A stretch of DNA of 64,000 nt, taken from the NCBI RefSeq assembly GCF_000269985.1, contig NC_016109.1, forward strand, positions 7,777,001 through 7,841,000, written 5' to 3'. The stretch is from Kitasatospora setae KM-6054. GTDB lineage: Bacteria; Actinomycetota; Actinomycetes; Streptomycetales; Streptomycetaceae. Of the stretch, positions 23,818-32,110 are shown in pieces (within the stretch, counting starts at the first letter, position 1; every line of letters starts with the position of its first letter). Position numbers and translations under genes: made by a program. The notes below the pieces were generated by a model that was not told where the DNA came from, ran no database searches, and was given only the letters and a program-made list of their open reading frames with translations.

Positions 23818-24477
23818 TCAGCCGACCGGCGCCAGGAGCGGTGGCGGGAGCGGCGGCAGTGGCGCGCCGCAGCGCAGGTTCCAGCGCGCGGCGCGCCCGC
23901 TGAGCGCGGTGAGGGTGAGCGGGACGACGTCCAGCCGCCAGAACGCGGCGGGCGGCAGGCCCAGCGCGTGCACCACGGCGGCGCGGACGGCGGCGGGTTC
24001 CGCGACGGCGAGCAGTCGGCCGGTGTCGGCGGGCAGCGCGTCCAGCCAGCCGCCGACCCGGGCCAGCAGCGCGGAGACCGACTCGCCGCCGGGCGGGGCG
24101 AAGTCCGGGTCGGAGAGCCAGCGGGTGATCGACTCCGGTGCGGTGGCGGCGAGTTCGTCGAGGCGGCGGCCGCGCCAGTCGCCCGCGTCCAGGCCGGCCA
24201 GGGCCGGCTCGACCAGTGCCGGTTCGGCTAGGGCCGGTTCGGTCGGGAGCGCTCCGCCGCAGACGCCGGCCCCCACGCCCGCGCCGTACCGTCCCAAGGC
24301 CGCCGCGCTCTGCCGGCAGCGCGCGGACGGGGCGGCCAGTACGAGGTCGGCCCGGGGTGCGGCGAGTGCGCGGGCCGGGGCCAGTTCGGCGTCCGTCAGC
24401 GGCAGGTCGTCCCCGAAGCGGCCCGCGCGGCCCTCCGTGCCGAGTGCCGGTGCGACCAACATCACCCGGACCGTCAC
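23818..24477 (-). CDS. Histidine-phosphatase-fold protein lacking the RHG motif
   Basis: A 219-residue protein of the phosphoglycerate-mutase-like fold: LVLAAPSARCRQSAAALG (second motif), AGLDAGDWRGRRLDEL, PPGGESVSALLARVGGWLD and LLAVAEPAAVRAAVVHALGLP. The catalytic RHG(E) near the N-terminus is replaced by APA (VMLVAPALGTEG) and the second catalytic His by an AEP context, so it is probably catalytically dead. Such proteins sit next to CbtAB cobalt transporters in Streptomyces, which is so here. It is divergent from the cobalamin riboswitch. GGAGGGCGG precedes the GTG. A cobalt/B12-linked binding role is inferred. Confidence 0.7.
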   Translation of the reverse strand: MTVRVMLVAPALGTEGRAGRFGDDLPLTDAELAPARALAAPRADLVLAAPSARCRQSAAALGRYGAGVGAGVCGGALPTEPALAEPALVEPALAGLDAGDWRGRRLDELAATAPESITRWLSDPDFAPPGGESVSALLARVGGWLDALPADTGRLLAVAEPAAVRAAVVHALGLPPAAFWRLDVVPLTLTALSGRAARWNLRCGAPLPPLPPPLLAPVG

Positions 24478-24587
24478 GGGCCCGCCCTCCCTGGAGTCAT
24501 CCGTCCACGAACCGGTGGATCGGCGTGTCGCGCCCTTGGCGGGGCCCGTCCGGGAACGGTACCTTCTGGGCGAACAACCTCATATCA

Positions 24588-24688
24588 ACGACGGTACGCG
24601 GAAGTCCGGTTCGAACCCGGCACGGTCGCGCCACTGTGAACCCCGGCCGGGTGAGCCAGGCCAGGGGAGTCAGACCCGCCTCCGTCGT
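24588..24688 (+). ncRNA. Cobalamin (B12) riboswitch
   Basis: The conserved cobalamin aptamer core is present in order: a P1 pair between acgacgg (24588-24594) and ccgtcgt (24682-24688), the ggaagtccggttcgaacccgg arm (24600-24620, only partly quoted), the B12-box gccactgtg (24630-24638), and the gagtcaga element near 24666-24673. It lies about 50 nt upstream of cbtB with an AAGGAGG SD at 24725-24731. The likely mode is to shut cbtBA expression when cobalamin is plentiful, by sequestering the SD. Confidence 0.9.
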
Positions 24689-24740
24689 TTCCCTGCTCCA
24701 CACGATCGGGACGCGAGTTCCCGCAAGGAGGTCACCCGCC

Positions 24741-24962
24741 ATGGCCCAGTCCGTCGCACCCGCCGCCGTCACCGGCGCGCCGGCCATCGCCCCGCTGTCC
24801 GTCAAGGCCGTCGCTCCCTGGGCGCTGTTCTTCGGCGTCCTGCTGCTGACCCTGCTCTACTTCGTCGGCGCCGAACAGGGCGCCACCTCGCTGCTCTCCG
24901 GCGAGGCCGTGCACGAGTGGGTGCACGACGGCCGGCACCTGCTCGGCTTCCCCTGCCACTGA
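24741..24962 (+). CDS. cbtB: Cobalt transporter subunit CbtB
   Basis: A 73-residue single-pass membrane protein. The TM is VAPWALFFGVLLLTLLYFVG (about residues 24-43) and the C-terminus is the metal-binding VHEWVHDGRHLLGFPCH with four His and a Cys, diagnostic of CbtB. It pairs with CbtA, 34 nt downstream, to import cobalt for B12 synthesis. It lies directly under the cobalamin riboswitch. AAGGAGG is at 9 nt. Length matches the family (60-75 residues). Confidence 0.9.
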   Translation: MAQSVAPAAVTGAPAIAPLSVKAVAPWALFFGVLLLTLLYFVGAEQGATSLLSGEAVHEWVHDGRHLLGFPCH

Positions 24963-24996
24963 CCCGTACCGGCAGAAGAAGCGAGCAACCGAACAG

Positions 24997-25746
24997 ATGA
25001 AGAACCACACCGTCCGCGACCTGCTGGTGCGCGGCATGCTCGCCGGACTCGGCGCCGGCGTCGTCGCCCTGATCGTCGCCTACCTGCTGGGCGAGCCCCG
25101 GATCGACGCGGCGATCGCCTTCGAGGAGGGCCACAGCCACGAGCACGGCGAGGAACTGGTCAGCCGCACCCTCCAGTCCACCGCCGGCCTGGCCACCGGC
25201 ATCCTGCTCTACGGCCTGGCGCTCGGCGGGATCGCCGCCCTCGCCTACTGCTTCGCCCTCGGCCGCACCGGACGCATCGGCCCCCGGGCCGCCGCCCTGC
25301 TGCTCTCCGGCGCGGCACTCCTCGCCGGCTACGTCGTCCCGTTCCTCAAGTACCCGGCCAACCCGCCGTCGGTGGGCGATCCGGAGACCATCGGCCACCG
25401 CACCACGCTGTACTTCCTGCTGATGCTGCTCAGCGTGCTGCTCGCCGTCGCCGCGATCACCGCCGGCCGCCAACTCGCCCCGCGCCTGGGCAACTGGAAC
25501 GCCACCCTGGCCGCCGCCCTCGGCTACGCCGTGCTGATCGGCCTCGGGTACGTCCTGCTGCCCGCCGTCAACGAAGTCCCCGCGGACTTCTCCGCCACCC
25601 TGCTCTGGCAGTTCCGCACCGCGGCCCTCGCCATCCAGCTCACCCTCTGGCTCTCCTTCGGCCTGCTCTTCGGACACCTCGCCGAACGCCTGCTCCTCCC
25701 CAAGCCCGCCCGGACGCCCGCTGCGGCCGTCCCCGCCGCCAACTAG
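24997..25746 (+). CDS. cbtA: Cobalt transporter subunit CbtA
   Basis: A 249-residue polytopic protein with about six TM segments (LLVRGMLAGLGAGVVALIV, LATGILLYGLALGGIAAL, AALLLSGAALLAGYVVPFL and others). A His-rich loop EEGHSHEHGEEL near residue 45 suits metal capture. The family is the CbtA cobalt transporter subunit, and it is in an operon with CbtB under a cobalamin riboswitch. A strong hairpin terminator follows. The energy source is not known from sequence. Confidence 0.9.
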   Translation: MKNHTVRDLLVRGMLAGLGAGVVALIVAYLLGEPRIDAAIAFEEGHSHEHGEELVSRTLQSTAGLATGILLYGLALGGIAALAYCFALGRTGRIGPRAAALLLSGAALLAGYVVPFLKYPANPPSVGDPETIGHRTTLYFLLMLLSVLLAVAAITAGRQLAPRLGNWNATLAAALGYAVLIGLGYVLLPAVNEVPADFSATLLWQFRTAALAIQLTLWLSFGLLFGHLAERLLLPKPARTPAAAVPAAN

Positions 25747-25752
25747 CAAGCC

Positions 25753-25801
25753 CGACGGGCCGGTTGCGCACTTCCCCGAGAAGCGCGCAACCGGCCCGTC
25801 G
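25753..25801 (+). terminator. Bidirectional terminator after cbtA
   Basis: A perfect 17-bp stem (25753-25769 with 25785-25801) and a 15-base loop. It lies between cbtA and the convergent secreted-protein gene ending at 25816. Confidence 0.85.
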
Positions 25802-25815
25802 AGGTTGGGGAGAGG

Positions 25816-26361
25816 TCAGGGGCAGCTGACGTCGATGGTGACCTCGTGGGTGGCGGAGACGGCGCTGCCCCAGTTGCCCAGGACGTCCTTCATCTCGACG
25901 CCGTAGTAGGACCAGAGCTTCCACGGCCCGCTCTGGCAGGCGTACGAACCGCCGTTGGTGGCGGCCTTGTCGCTGCCGGAGGCGCCCGGGAAGGTCGCGT
26001 CCTTGGTCTTGCTGCCGTCGGGGAAGGTGATCTCGTAGTAGCTGGGCTCCCAGATCCGGCAGCCGTTCGGCGGCGCCGCCCAGCCGATGATCTTCCACCA
26101 GCCGCACTCGGTCCACAGCGTCGGGTAGACCTTGCCGTCACCGCTGTCGTACAGGCAGAGCCAGCTCTTCATCCGCCGGGTCTCGCTGCTGTCCCGGTAG
26201 TCGACCCACTCGCCGCCGCAGTGCGGTTCGGCGATGGTCCGGGACGAGGCAACCGCCTTCTGCGGTAAGGGAGTCGCGGTGGCGGGCGCGGCGACGAAGG
26301 CGAGCGTGCCCAGGGCGGTCAGTGCGGCGGCGAGGCCGCTGCGGAGCCGAGAAGTGATCAT
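25816..26361 (-). CDS. Secreted hypothetical protein with six Cys
   Basis: A 181-residue exported protein. The signal peptide is SGLAAALTALGTLAFVAAPATA, cut near ATPLP. The mature part has six Cys (EPHCGGEW, SWLCLY, TECGWW, NGCRIW, YACQSG, DVSCP), fitting three disulfides, and is rich in Trp/Tyr, giving a compact beta-sandwich look. No enzyme motif is seen. I chose ATG 26361 because it places a standard signal peptide; no SD is seen and longer in-frame starts at 26394 and 26418 are possible. Function unknown; such proteins are often carbohydrate- or wall-binding. Confidence 0.65.
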   Translation of the reverse strand: MITSRLRSGLAAALTALGTLAFVAAPATATPLPQKAVASSRTIAEPHCGGEWVDYRDSSETRRMKSWLCLYDSGDGKVYPTLWTECGWWKIIGWAAPPNGCRIWEPSYYEITFPDGSKTKDATFPGASGSDKAATNGGSYACQSGPWKLWSYYGVEMKDVLGNWGSAVSATHEVTIDVSCP

Positions 26362-26669
26362 GGGGACATCGTGTCGTTCGTCCGCGTCCGACATCGAATC
26401 GGATGGAGTGGGTTTCATCCGGAAGGCGGCAATGGTGTGGCAATAGGAGAATAAAAGGGGCGTTGTGCCGACGGTCGGCATCCACCGTGCGGGGCGCGGG
26501 GTTCACGCGCACACGAATCATCGGGTGGCGGGCTCCGGCACGAGGCCGGAGCCCGTACGGGGCCTGTTATCCTCGTCCGGCGAACGCATCAGGGGGATGC
26601 GTTTCGGCCGCCGCATCCGAGGGGGGAGACGGCAACAAGGCTGCACCGAACCCGAATTCGGGACGTGTC
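26362..26669. other. Intergenic region with divergent promoters
   Basis: About 308 bases between the secreted-protein start (minus) and the EspC-like start (plus). It has an AT-richer patch at 26440-26458 and lacks convincing coding character; a frame covering it from 26403 has no SD and reads as low complexity. I see no clear -35/-10. Confidence 0.4.
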
Positions 26670-26900
26670 ATGCAGAATCCGACGCCGGGTACCGGCATCA
26701 ACGTGAACCCCGCCGCACTCAGGGAGGCGTCCGCGAACGCCCACCGGATCCGGGAGATCGCGAGCGAGGGCGGCAGTCGTCCGGAGAATCCCAGCCGCAG
26801 CGCGGCCGACGGCCTGTCGGCCCAGCAGTTCGAGGTCGGCCGCGCGCTGCGCGAGACGGCGGACCGCCGGCACGGGCAAGAGGAAGGACGACGGTGCTGA
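26670..26900 (+). CDS. EspC-like/ESX-associated small helical protein
   Basis: A 76-residue protein with INVNPAALREASANAHRIREIASEG and a closing ALRETADRRHGQE helix (quoted in parts), matching the type VII-associated EspC/'DUF2580' pattern of Streptomyces (INV.P..L..AS..A). It starts at ATG 26670, with a poor SD. The stop overlaps the GTG start of the toxin gene by 7 bases, so the two are made together. It likely acts as partner or targeting factor for the toxin during ESX-type export. Confidence 0.6.
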   Translation: MQNPTPGTGINVNPAALREASANAHRIREIASEGGSRPENPSRSAADGLSAQQFEVGRALRETADRRHGQEEGRRC

Positions 26901-27925
26901 CCTACGAACAGGTGCTGAACGCACCGCTGGACGCGCTGCAGGAGGCCGCGCTCCGCTGGAAGGAAGCGGCGGACTGCCTCGGGCAACAGCAGGACGCCTA
27001 CCGGGACTCGGTGCTCGTCCACACCAGGGAGTCCGGCTGGCAGGGCAAGGACGCCGACGCCGCCCAGGAGTTCATGGCGAAGGTCTCCGGCGAGCTGCGC
27101 GAGGGCACCCTGGAGGCCAGGTCGATCCAGGGGATCCTGACGGACTGCCACGGCGGGATAACCGAGGCCCGCAAGGAACTCCTCCGGCTGTCCGAGGCCG
27201 AGGCGCCCCGGCTGGGGCTGGTGGTCGGCCCGGGCGGCAAGGTGACCGCGCCCGCCCTGGACCAGGCCGAGAAGGACGACCACGACCGCAGCTGGGGCTG
27301 GGGCGGCGACCCGGTCCCCAGCGAGTCCGAGATGAAGCTGCGCCAGCAGATCGACCACGACCGCCAGGAACTCGAACGCGCCGTCATCAACACCCGGGCC
27401 CGGGCCCACGAGGCCGACCGCGCCGCCGCCTGGGCGCTGCGGCAGGACACCGGCCCGAGCGACCTGGAGTTCCGCCCCGGCGGCTACGCCGACATGCGCG
27501 CCGCGAAGAGCGGCCAGGGCGAGGACGAGTACCGCCAGTCGTCCGACTACATCTCCAAGAACGACTACTACTTCAAGGTCCCGGAGCGGAACGTCTCGGT
27601 CTCCTACGACATCTACTCCAACATCCACTACGGGTACGTCGGCAAGGCCGCCGGCCTCAGCGAGTTCGAGCTGATGAACGGCGCGAACGGGGGCCTCAGC
27701 AGCACCGGCACCAACGACGAGGGTGACGACATGTCGATGAAGCTGGGCATGCAGCTCTACGACAAGTACGGACCGAACATGACGAAGGAACAGATGGACG
27801 CGGCGGTCCTGCAACTCGTCGACGAGATGGAGGCCAAGCGGCAGGCCGACGCCAAGTACCTCGCCGAGCACCCGGACGAGCACCGGGACAACGTGATCAC
27901 GCAGGTCCGGCCATGGCCCAACTGA
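26894..27925 (+). CDS. WXG-type polymorphic toxin with C-terminal Ntox44 domain
   Basis: A 343-residue protein. GTG 26894 follows GGAAGGAC. The N-terminal ~100 residues are an ESX substrate-type helical hairpin with the WxG turn (SGWQGKDADAAQEFM). A charged coiled coil follows. The C-terminal ~115 residues contain VSYDIYSNIHYGYVGKAAGLSEFEL..GANGG..GTNDEGDDMSMKLG (given in parts), the hallmark of polymorphic toxin type 44. Its activity is unknown to me; it is a predicted effector. It is preceded by an EspC-like gene and overlaps a membrane-protein gene by 13 bases. No typical immunity gene is recognised. Confidence 0.8.
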   Translation: MLTYEQVLNAPLDALQEAALRWKEAADCLGQQQDAYRDSVLVHTRESGWQGKDADAAQEFMAKVSGELREGTLEARSIQGILTDCHGGITEARKELLRLSEAEAPRLGLVVGPGGKVTAPALDQAEKDDHDRSWGWGGDPVPSESEMKLRQQIDHDRQELERAVINTRARAHEADRAAAWALRQDTGPSDLEFRPGGYADMRAAKSGQGEDEYRQSSDYISKNDYYFKVPERNVSVSYDIYSNIHYGYVGKAAGLSEFELMNGANGGLSSTGTNDEGDDMSMKLGMQLYDKYGPNMTKEQMDAAVLQLVDEMEAKRQADAKYLAEHPDEHRDNVITQVRPWPN

Positions 27926-28866
27926 CCCGACCCGCCGCCGGGGCGCGGCGGAGGACGGGCGCGGTGCTGCTGGCCGTGCTCTGCTCGGCGGTCCTGCTGG
28001 TCAAGCTCCCGGTCCCGGCCGGCTGGCGGGCCGACCTCCCGCCGGAGCGGATGCTGGCGCAGCCCGCCGACCTGCCCGCCGACTGGGAACAGCGCCAGGA
28101 CAGCCGCGGGGCGAGCCTGCTGGTCAGGGAGCTGGTGAGCGACAGCGCCACCCGGATCTGGGCGGACGACCGGCTGCAGGTGGTGCAGACCGTCGAGCGC
28201 TACCACGCGCCGATGCTCGCCGCCCTCGGCGCCGACCGGTCCGACGCCTCGTCCGCCGCCCTGCCGGCGGACTTCACCGCGGCGCTCCCCGGCGCCGCCG
28301 CCCTCGGCGGCGACCCCGACGTCCGCTACCGCTGGGAGCGGAACGACGCGGACGAGCAGTCGGTCCGCGCCACCGTCCGGCGCGGCCAGTACGTGGAGCA
28401 GATCTCGGTACGACGGATCCTCCCGGCCCCCGGCTACGGCTCCGGCGACCGCTCGCCGCTCACCCCCGCCGAGACGGCGGACGCGGTGCGGCGGGTCGAC
28501 GCGGCGGCCGCGCGCGGAGCGCGGGAGGGCTCGCCGCTGCCCTGGCACGTCCTGGTGTGGCTGCTCGCGGCCGCCGGCGCGGCCTGGTGCGCGTCCGGCG
28601 CCCGGCGGATCGCCCTGCCCGGTCGGGCCGCCCGGTCGGTCGCGCTGACGGCGCGGCTGCTGGCGCTGCCGGTGGCGGCCGCCCTCGCCTGGGCCGGCCA
28701 GGACGGCGGCCGCTGGCCGTCCGCGCTGCTGGCCGGCCTGGCGCTGTGGACCGCGCCCGCGCTGCTCGCCCCCCGCCCCGCCGACCCACCGCCGCCCCCG
28801 GCCGCACCGCCACCCCCAGCCGTACCGCCGCTGCCCGCCGCCCCGCCGTTCGACGCCGCGCGCTGA
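27913..28866 (+). CDS. Membrane protein following the Ntox44 toxin
   Basis: A 317-residue protein. An N-terminal TM (AVLLAVLCSAVLLVKLPV) is followed by a ~170-residue extracytoplasmic domain (LPADWEQRQDSRGASLLVREL, RYHAPMLAAL, YVEQISVRRI) and two or three TMs (PWHVLVWLLAAAGAAW, ARLLALPVAAALAWAG, LLAGLALWTAPALL), ending in a Pro-rich tail. It overlaps the toxin stop by 13 bases, so it is translationally coupled. It could be an immunity protein acting outside the membrane or a secretion accessory; neither is proven. I recognise no named family. Confidence 0.65.
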   Translation: MAQLTRPAAGARRRTGAVLLAVLCSAVLLVKLPVPAGWRADLPPERMLAQPADLPADWEQRQDSRGASLLVRELVSDSATRIWADDRLQVVQTVERYHAPMLAALGADRSDASSAALPADFTAALPGAAALGGDPDVRYRWERNDADEQSVRATVRRGQYVEQISVRRILPAPGYGSGDRSPLTPAETADAVRRVDAAAARGAREGSPLPWHVLVWLLAAAGAAWCASGARRIALPGRAARSVALTARLLALPVAAALAWAGQDGGRWPSALLAGLALWTAPALLAPRPADPPPPPAAPPPPAVPPLPAAPPFDAAR

Positions 28867-29093
28867 CCGGGCGCTGACCGCGCGGTGCCGGGCCGGCGGC
28901 GGGGTGCCCGCCCCGGCCCGGCGCGCGCCGACCCCGGTGCGGCGTGCGCGGGCCGACGCGCCGCCCGGTGCGCGCCGTCGCGCTGCGCCATCGGGCGCAC
29001 TCCGGCGGGCCGCGGCCGGGCGGTGGCGGCCCGGGGCCTGACGATCGGGGCCGGAAAGCCCCGCGCACTCCGCGCCGGGCGGAGAGGTGCGTC

Positions 29094-30641
29094 GTGGTGA
29101 TGGATCGTCGTCGGTTCCTGACGGTGGGCGGAGCGGTGGGCGGAGCGCTCGGGGCCGGGCTGCTGCTGGGCGCGGCCCCGGCCCGGGCGGCGGAGGGCCG
29201 AGCACCGGGGACGGAAGGGGTGCGGGCGTTCCCGGCCCGGCAGCGGGACGCCCTGCGGGCCGCGCCGCCGGACTGGCGGGCGCTGCGGCAGCGGCTCGGC
29301 GATCGGCTGGTGCTGCCCGCCGACCCCGGCTACGGGACGGCGCGGCTCGGCTTCAACGAGCTGAACGACGGCCAACTCCCGGGCGCCGTCGCCAGATGCG
29401 CCTCCGCCGACGACGTCCGGGCCTGCCTGGACGTGGCGCGCGGCCACGGCCTCCCGGTCGCCGCCCGCAGCGGCGGCCACAGCTACCTCGGCTACAGCGT
29501 CCCCGACCGCGGCCTGGTGATCGACCTGCGCGCGCTGAACACCGTCCGGACCAACCCCGACGGCAGCTCCGAGGTCGGCGCGGGCGCCCGGCTGATCGAG
29601 GTGTACGCCGGACTCGCCGCCGCCGGACGGCTGCTGCCCGGCGGGAGCTGTCCGACGGTCGGCATCGGCGGCCTCACCCTGGGCGGCGGCATCGGCGTAC
29701 TGGCCCGCAAGTACGGCCTGACCTGCGACCGGCTGCGCGCCGCCGAGGTCGTCACCGCCGACTCCTGCGTGCGCACCGCCGACGCCGCGCACGAGAGCGA
29801 CCTGCACTGGGCGCTGCGCGGCGGCGGGGGCGGCAACTTCGGCGTCGTCACCCGGTTCACCTTCGACACCCCGCCCGCGCCCGGCCTGACCGTCTTCGTC
29901 CTGCCGTTCCCCGCCGGATCCGTCCCGCAGGTGCTCGGCGCCTGGCAGCAGTGGGTCGCCGACGCCCCGCCCGAGCTCTGGGCCGGCTGCCAGGTCTCCG
30001 GCGGCAACCCGCCCACCTGCCGGATCGTCGGCTGCTGGGTCGGCGATCCGTCCGGCGCGAACCCGCAGCTCGACCGGCTGGTCCGGCTGGCCGGCACCGC
30101 GCCCACCGGGCGCACCGTCGCCGCCAAGGACTACCTGGCCGCGATGAAGTTCATGGCCGGCTGCGCCAACGACACCGTCGCCCAGTGCCACCCCACCTGG
30201 GAGGGCGGCCGGCTCACCCGCACCGGATTCGTCGCCGTCTCCCGGATGCTCGGCCCCCGGCCGCTCGACCCGGCCCGCCTCACCGAGCTGATGACCGGCC
30301 GCACCGGCGTCGACCTGCTGCTCGACTCGCTCGGCGGCGCGGTCGGCGAGATCGCCCCCGACGGGACGGCGTTCCCGCACCGCGGCTCGCTCGCCAGCGC
30401 CCAGGTGTACGCCGCCGCGACCAGCGCGAACGCCGACCGGGTCCGGGCCGCCGTCGACGAGATCCGCGACGGCCTGGCCCGGCTCGGCGCACCCGGCGCC
30501 TACGTCAACTACATCGACGCGACACTGCCGGACTGGGGACGCGCCTACTACGGCGACAACCTGCCGCGCCTGCGCGAGGTCGCCCGGCGCTACGACCCGG
30601 ACGGGGTGTTCGCCTTCCCGCAGAGCGTCACCGCGGCCTGA
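29094..30641 (+). CDS. Tat-exported FAD-binding oxidase (BBE type)
   Basis: A 515-residue berberine-bridge-like flavoprotein. The Tat motif RRRFLTVGG and AAPARAAEG cleavage site open it. The PCMH FAD domain has AARSGGHSYLGYS (His for covalent FAD) and GGSCPTVGIGGLTLGGGIG (Cys for a second covalent bond), and the BBE tail has VNYIDATLPDWGRAYYGDN with RRYDPDGVFAFPQSV. It oxidises sugars, alcohols or natural products, releasing H2O2 in most members. GTG 29094 is 6 nt after GGAGAGG; GTG 29097 and ATG 29100 are alternatives. It is convergent with the hydrolase gene. Substrate unknown. Confidence 0.9.
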   Translation: MVMDRRRFLTVGGAVGGALGAGLLLGAAPARAAEGRAPGTEGVRAFPARQRDALRAAPPDWRALRQRLGDRLVLPADPGYGTARLGFNELNDGQLPGAVARCASADDVRACLDVARGHGLPVAARSGGHSYLGYSVPDRGLVIDLRALNTVRTNPDGSSEVGAGARLIEVYAGLAAAGRLLPGGSCPTVGIGGLTLGGGIGVLARKYGLTCDRLRAAEVVTADSCVRTADAAHESDLHWALRGGGGGNFGVVTRFTFDTPPAPGLTVFVLPFPAGSVPQVLGAWQQWVADAPPELWAGCQVSGGNPPTCRIVGCWVGDPSGANPQLDRLVRLAGTAPTGRTVAAKDYLAAMKFMAGCANDTVAQCHPTWEGGRLTRTGFVAVSRMLGPRPLDPARLTELMTGRTGVDLLLDSLGGAVGEIAPDGTAFPHRGSLASAQVYAAATSANADRVRAAVDEIRDGLARLGAPGAYVNYIDATLPDWGRAYYGDNLPRLREVARRYDPDGVFAFPQSVTAA

Positions 30642-30681
30642 GCGCTGAGCGCCGGGCGGCGTAGCCCGACTCTCAGCGCTC
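30640..30681. terminator. Possible shared terminator hairpin
   Basis: A perfect 10-bp inverted repeat (30640-30649 with 30672-30681, 22-base loop) includes the oxidase stop and the end of the convergent hydrolase gene. The large loop makes it weaker than the other terminators here. Confidence 0.4.
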
Positions 30682-31983
30682 GTAGGTCATTTCGGGGAAG
30701 CGCGGCGACGGGCCGTCCAGCAGGTGGTCGTCGTGGCCGCGCAGCCAGCGGTCGAAGAAGGAGGCGACGTAGGCGCGGGTGGCGGCCCGGGCGCGGGCGG
30801 GGGCGAGGTCGCCGAGGTCGTCGCGGAGGGTGGCGCGGGAGAGCGCGCCCTGGCGGGCGAGGCCGGGCAGCAGCGACGCCGCGTCGGTGTAGGAGCCGTG
30901 CCGGGAGCCCTCCAGGGTGACGTCGGCGTGCCAGCCGGTGCTGTGCCGCCACAGCGCGTCCCAGCCGGGCTGGGCGCGGTAGGAGCCGGAGTCGGGGCTG
31001 CGGGTGCCCATCAGCAGGAACGGGCGGGTCAGGCCGTCCTCGGCGAGGTCGGTGAGGTGGACGCCGCCCTTCCCGTCCGGGTTGGGGAAGTGCAGTTGGC
31101 CGTCCAGGTTGACGGCGGCGGTGATCCGCGGGTCGTCGTGCATGGCCTGCAGGGCGGTGAAGCCGCCCGCCGAGTGGCCGGCCATGCCGATCCGGCCGAG
31201 GTCCAGGGCGGCGGCCAACCCGCTTGGCAGGCCCGGGAGTTCGCCGAGGCAGGCGAGCCGGTCGAGGACGAGGCGGGTGTCGGCGACCCGGGCGTCCATC
31301 GACCGGCGCAGCACCGCGGCGATGTCGAGGTCAGGGGTGCCGAGCAGGCCGGGCAGTACCGAGGTCGCCAATGCGTCGTTCGGGAAGGCGACTTCGGAAG
31401 CCTCGTAGGTGTGGTCGACGGTCACCACCACGTAGCCGCGGGAGGCCAGGTCCTCGACCAGTGCCGTCCCCCAGCCGCGCGGGTCGCCCAGCCCGGCCGA
31501 GTACAGCACCACCGGGCGCGGCCCGCCGGGCAGCACCGGGGCGTCCGTCCGGGCGTGGGTGCGGATCGACGACCAGTCCGTACTGCCGGGCGTGACACCG
31601 TAGTTGATCAGCCCGACGCCGTCCGGCCCGCCGAAGTGCGCCCCGGCGGCCGGGAGCATGTACGGCGCGGTGCGCGGGCCGGGGCCGCCGGCGGCCGGGC
31701 GGGCCGCCGGGTACCAGAAGCTGACCATCAGTTCGCGGGTCCGCCCGGCCGTCCACGGGTCGGGCCGGGAGTCGTCGGCGATCCGCAGCGCGGTCGTTCC
31801 GATCGCGAACGGGCCGGTGGGCTCCGGGAGTTGCGCCGTTGCCTGCCGTCCGTCCGGCTGCCGGTCACCCGGCTGCCGTCCGTCCGCCTGCCGGTCGTCG
31901 GCCGCCGCCGGGGCCTGGCCCACCGCCGGCAGTACCAGTGCCGCGAGCAGCAGGGCCGCCCCGATCCGTCCGCGCTTGCCCAT
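30673..31983 (-). CDS. Secreted PAF-acetylhydrolase-like lipase/esterase
   Basis: A 436-residue exported alpha/beta hydrolase. The signal peptide (IGAALLLAALVLPAVGQAPAAA) precedes a DRQ/GRQ repeat linker. Family landmarks of the PAF-AH/dienelactone-like group are VVLYSAGLGDPRGWGTAL, YVVVTVDHTYEASEV, the nucleophile elbow GMAGHSAGGFTA, NLDGQL and the terminal ESRHGS-type His (LEGSRHGSYTD). GGAGGAG precedes ATG 31983. It acts outside the cell on esters or oxidised lipids; the acyl specificity is not known. It is convergent with the oxidase gene. Confidence 0.85.
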   Translation of the reverse strand: MGKRGRIGAALLLAALVLPAVGQAPAAADDRQADGRQPGDRQPDGRQATAQLPEPTGPFAIGTTALRIADDSRPDPWTAGRTRELMVSFWYPAARPAAGGPGPRTAPYMLPAAGAHFGGPDGVGLINYGVTPGSTDWSSIRTHARTDAPVLPGGPRPVVLYSAGLGDPRGWGTALVEDLASRGYVVVTVDHTYEASEVAFPNDALATSVLPGLLGTPDLDIAAVLRRSMDARVADTRLVLDRLACLGELPGLPSGLAAALDLGRIGMAGHSAGGFTALQAMHDDPRITAAVNLDGQLHFPNPDGKGGVHLTDLAEDGLTRPFLLMGTRSPDSGSYRAQPGWDALWRHSTGWHADVTLEGSRHGSYTDAASLLPGLARQGALSRATLRDDLGDLAPARARAATRAYVASFFDRWLRGHDDHLLDGPSPRFPEMTYER

Positions 31984-32110
31984 CGCTGACTCCTCCGTGT
32001 CCGACCGGGTCCGGTGTGTCCCGGCGGGCGCCACCGTACGGGGACGAACGGGTGGCCCGCGTCGTACCGGAGAGCCAACCGGAGTGGTAACACCGGGGTA
32101 TGACGCCCGA

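Noticed and set aside
24600..24620. A tRNA-like T-arm (ggttcgaa within 24608-24615)
   Set aside because: It is part of the cobalamin riboswitch, with the B12-box and the P1 stem around it; no acceptor stem or anticodon arm is present.
24138..24740. A longer N-terminus for CbtB
   Set aside because: The upstream frame crosses the riboswitch and the antisense of the phosphatase-like gene; the ATG at 24741 has a strong SD.
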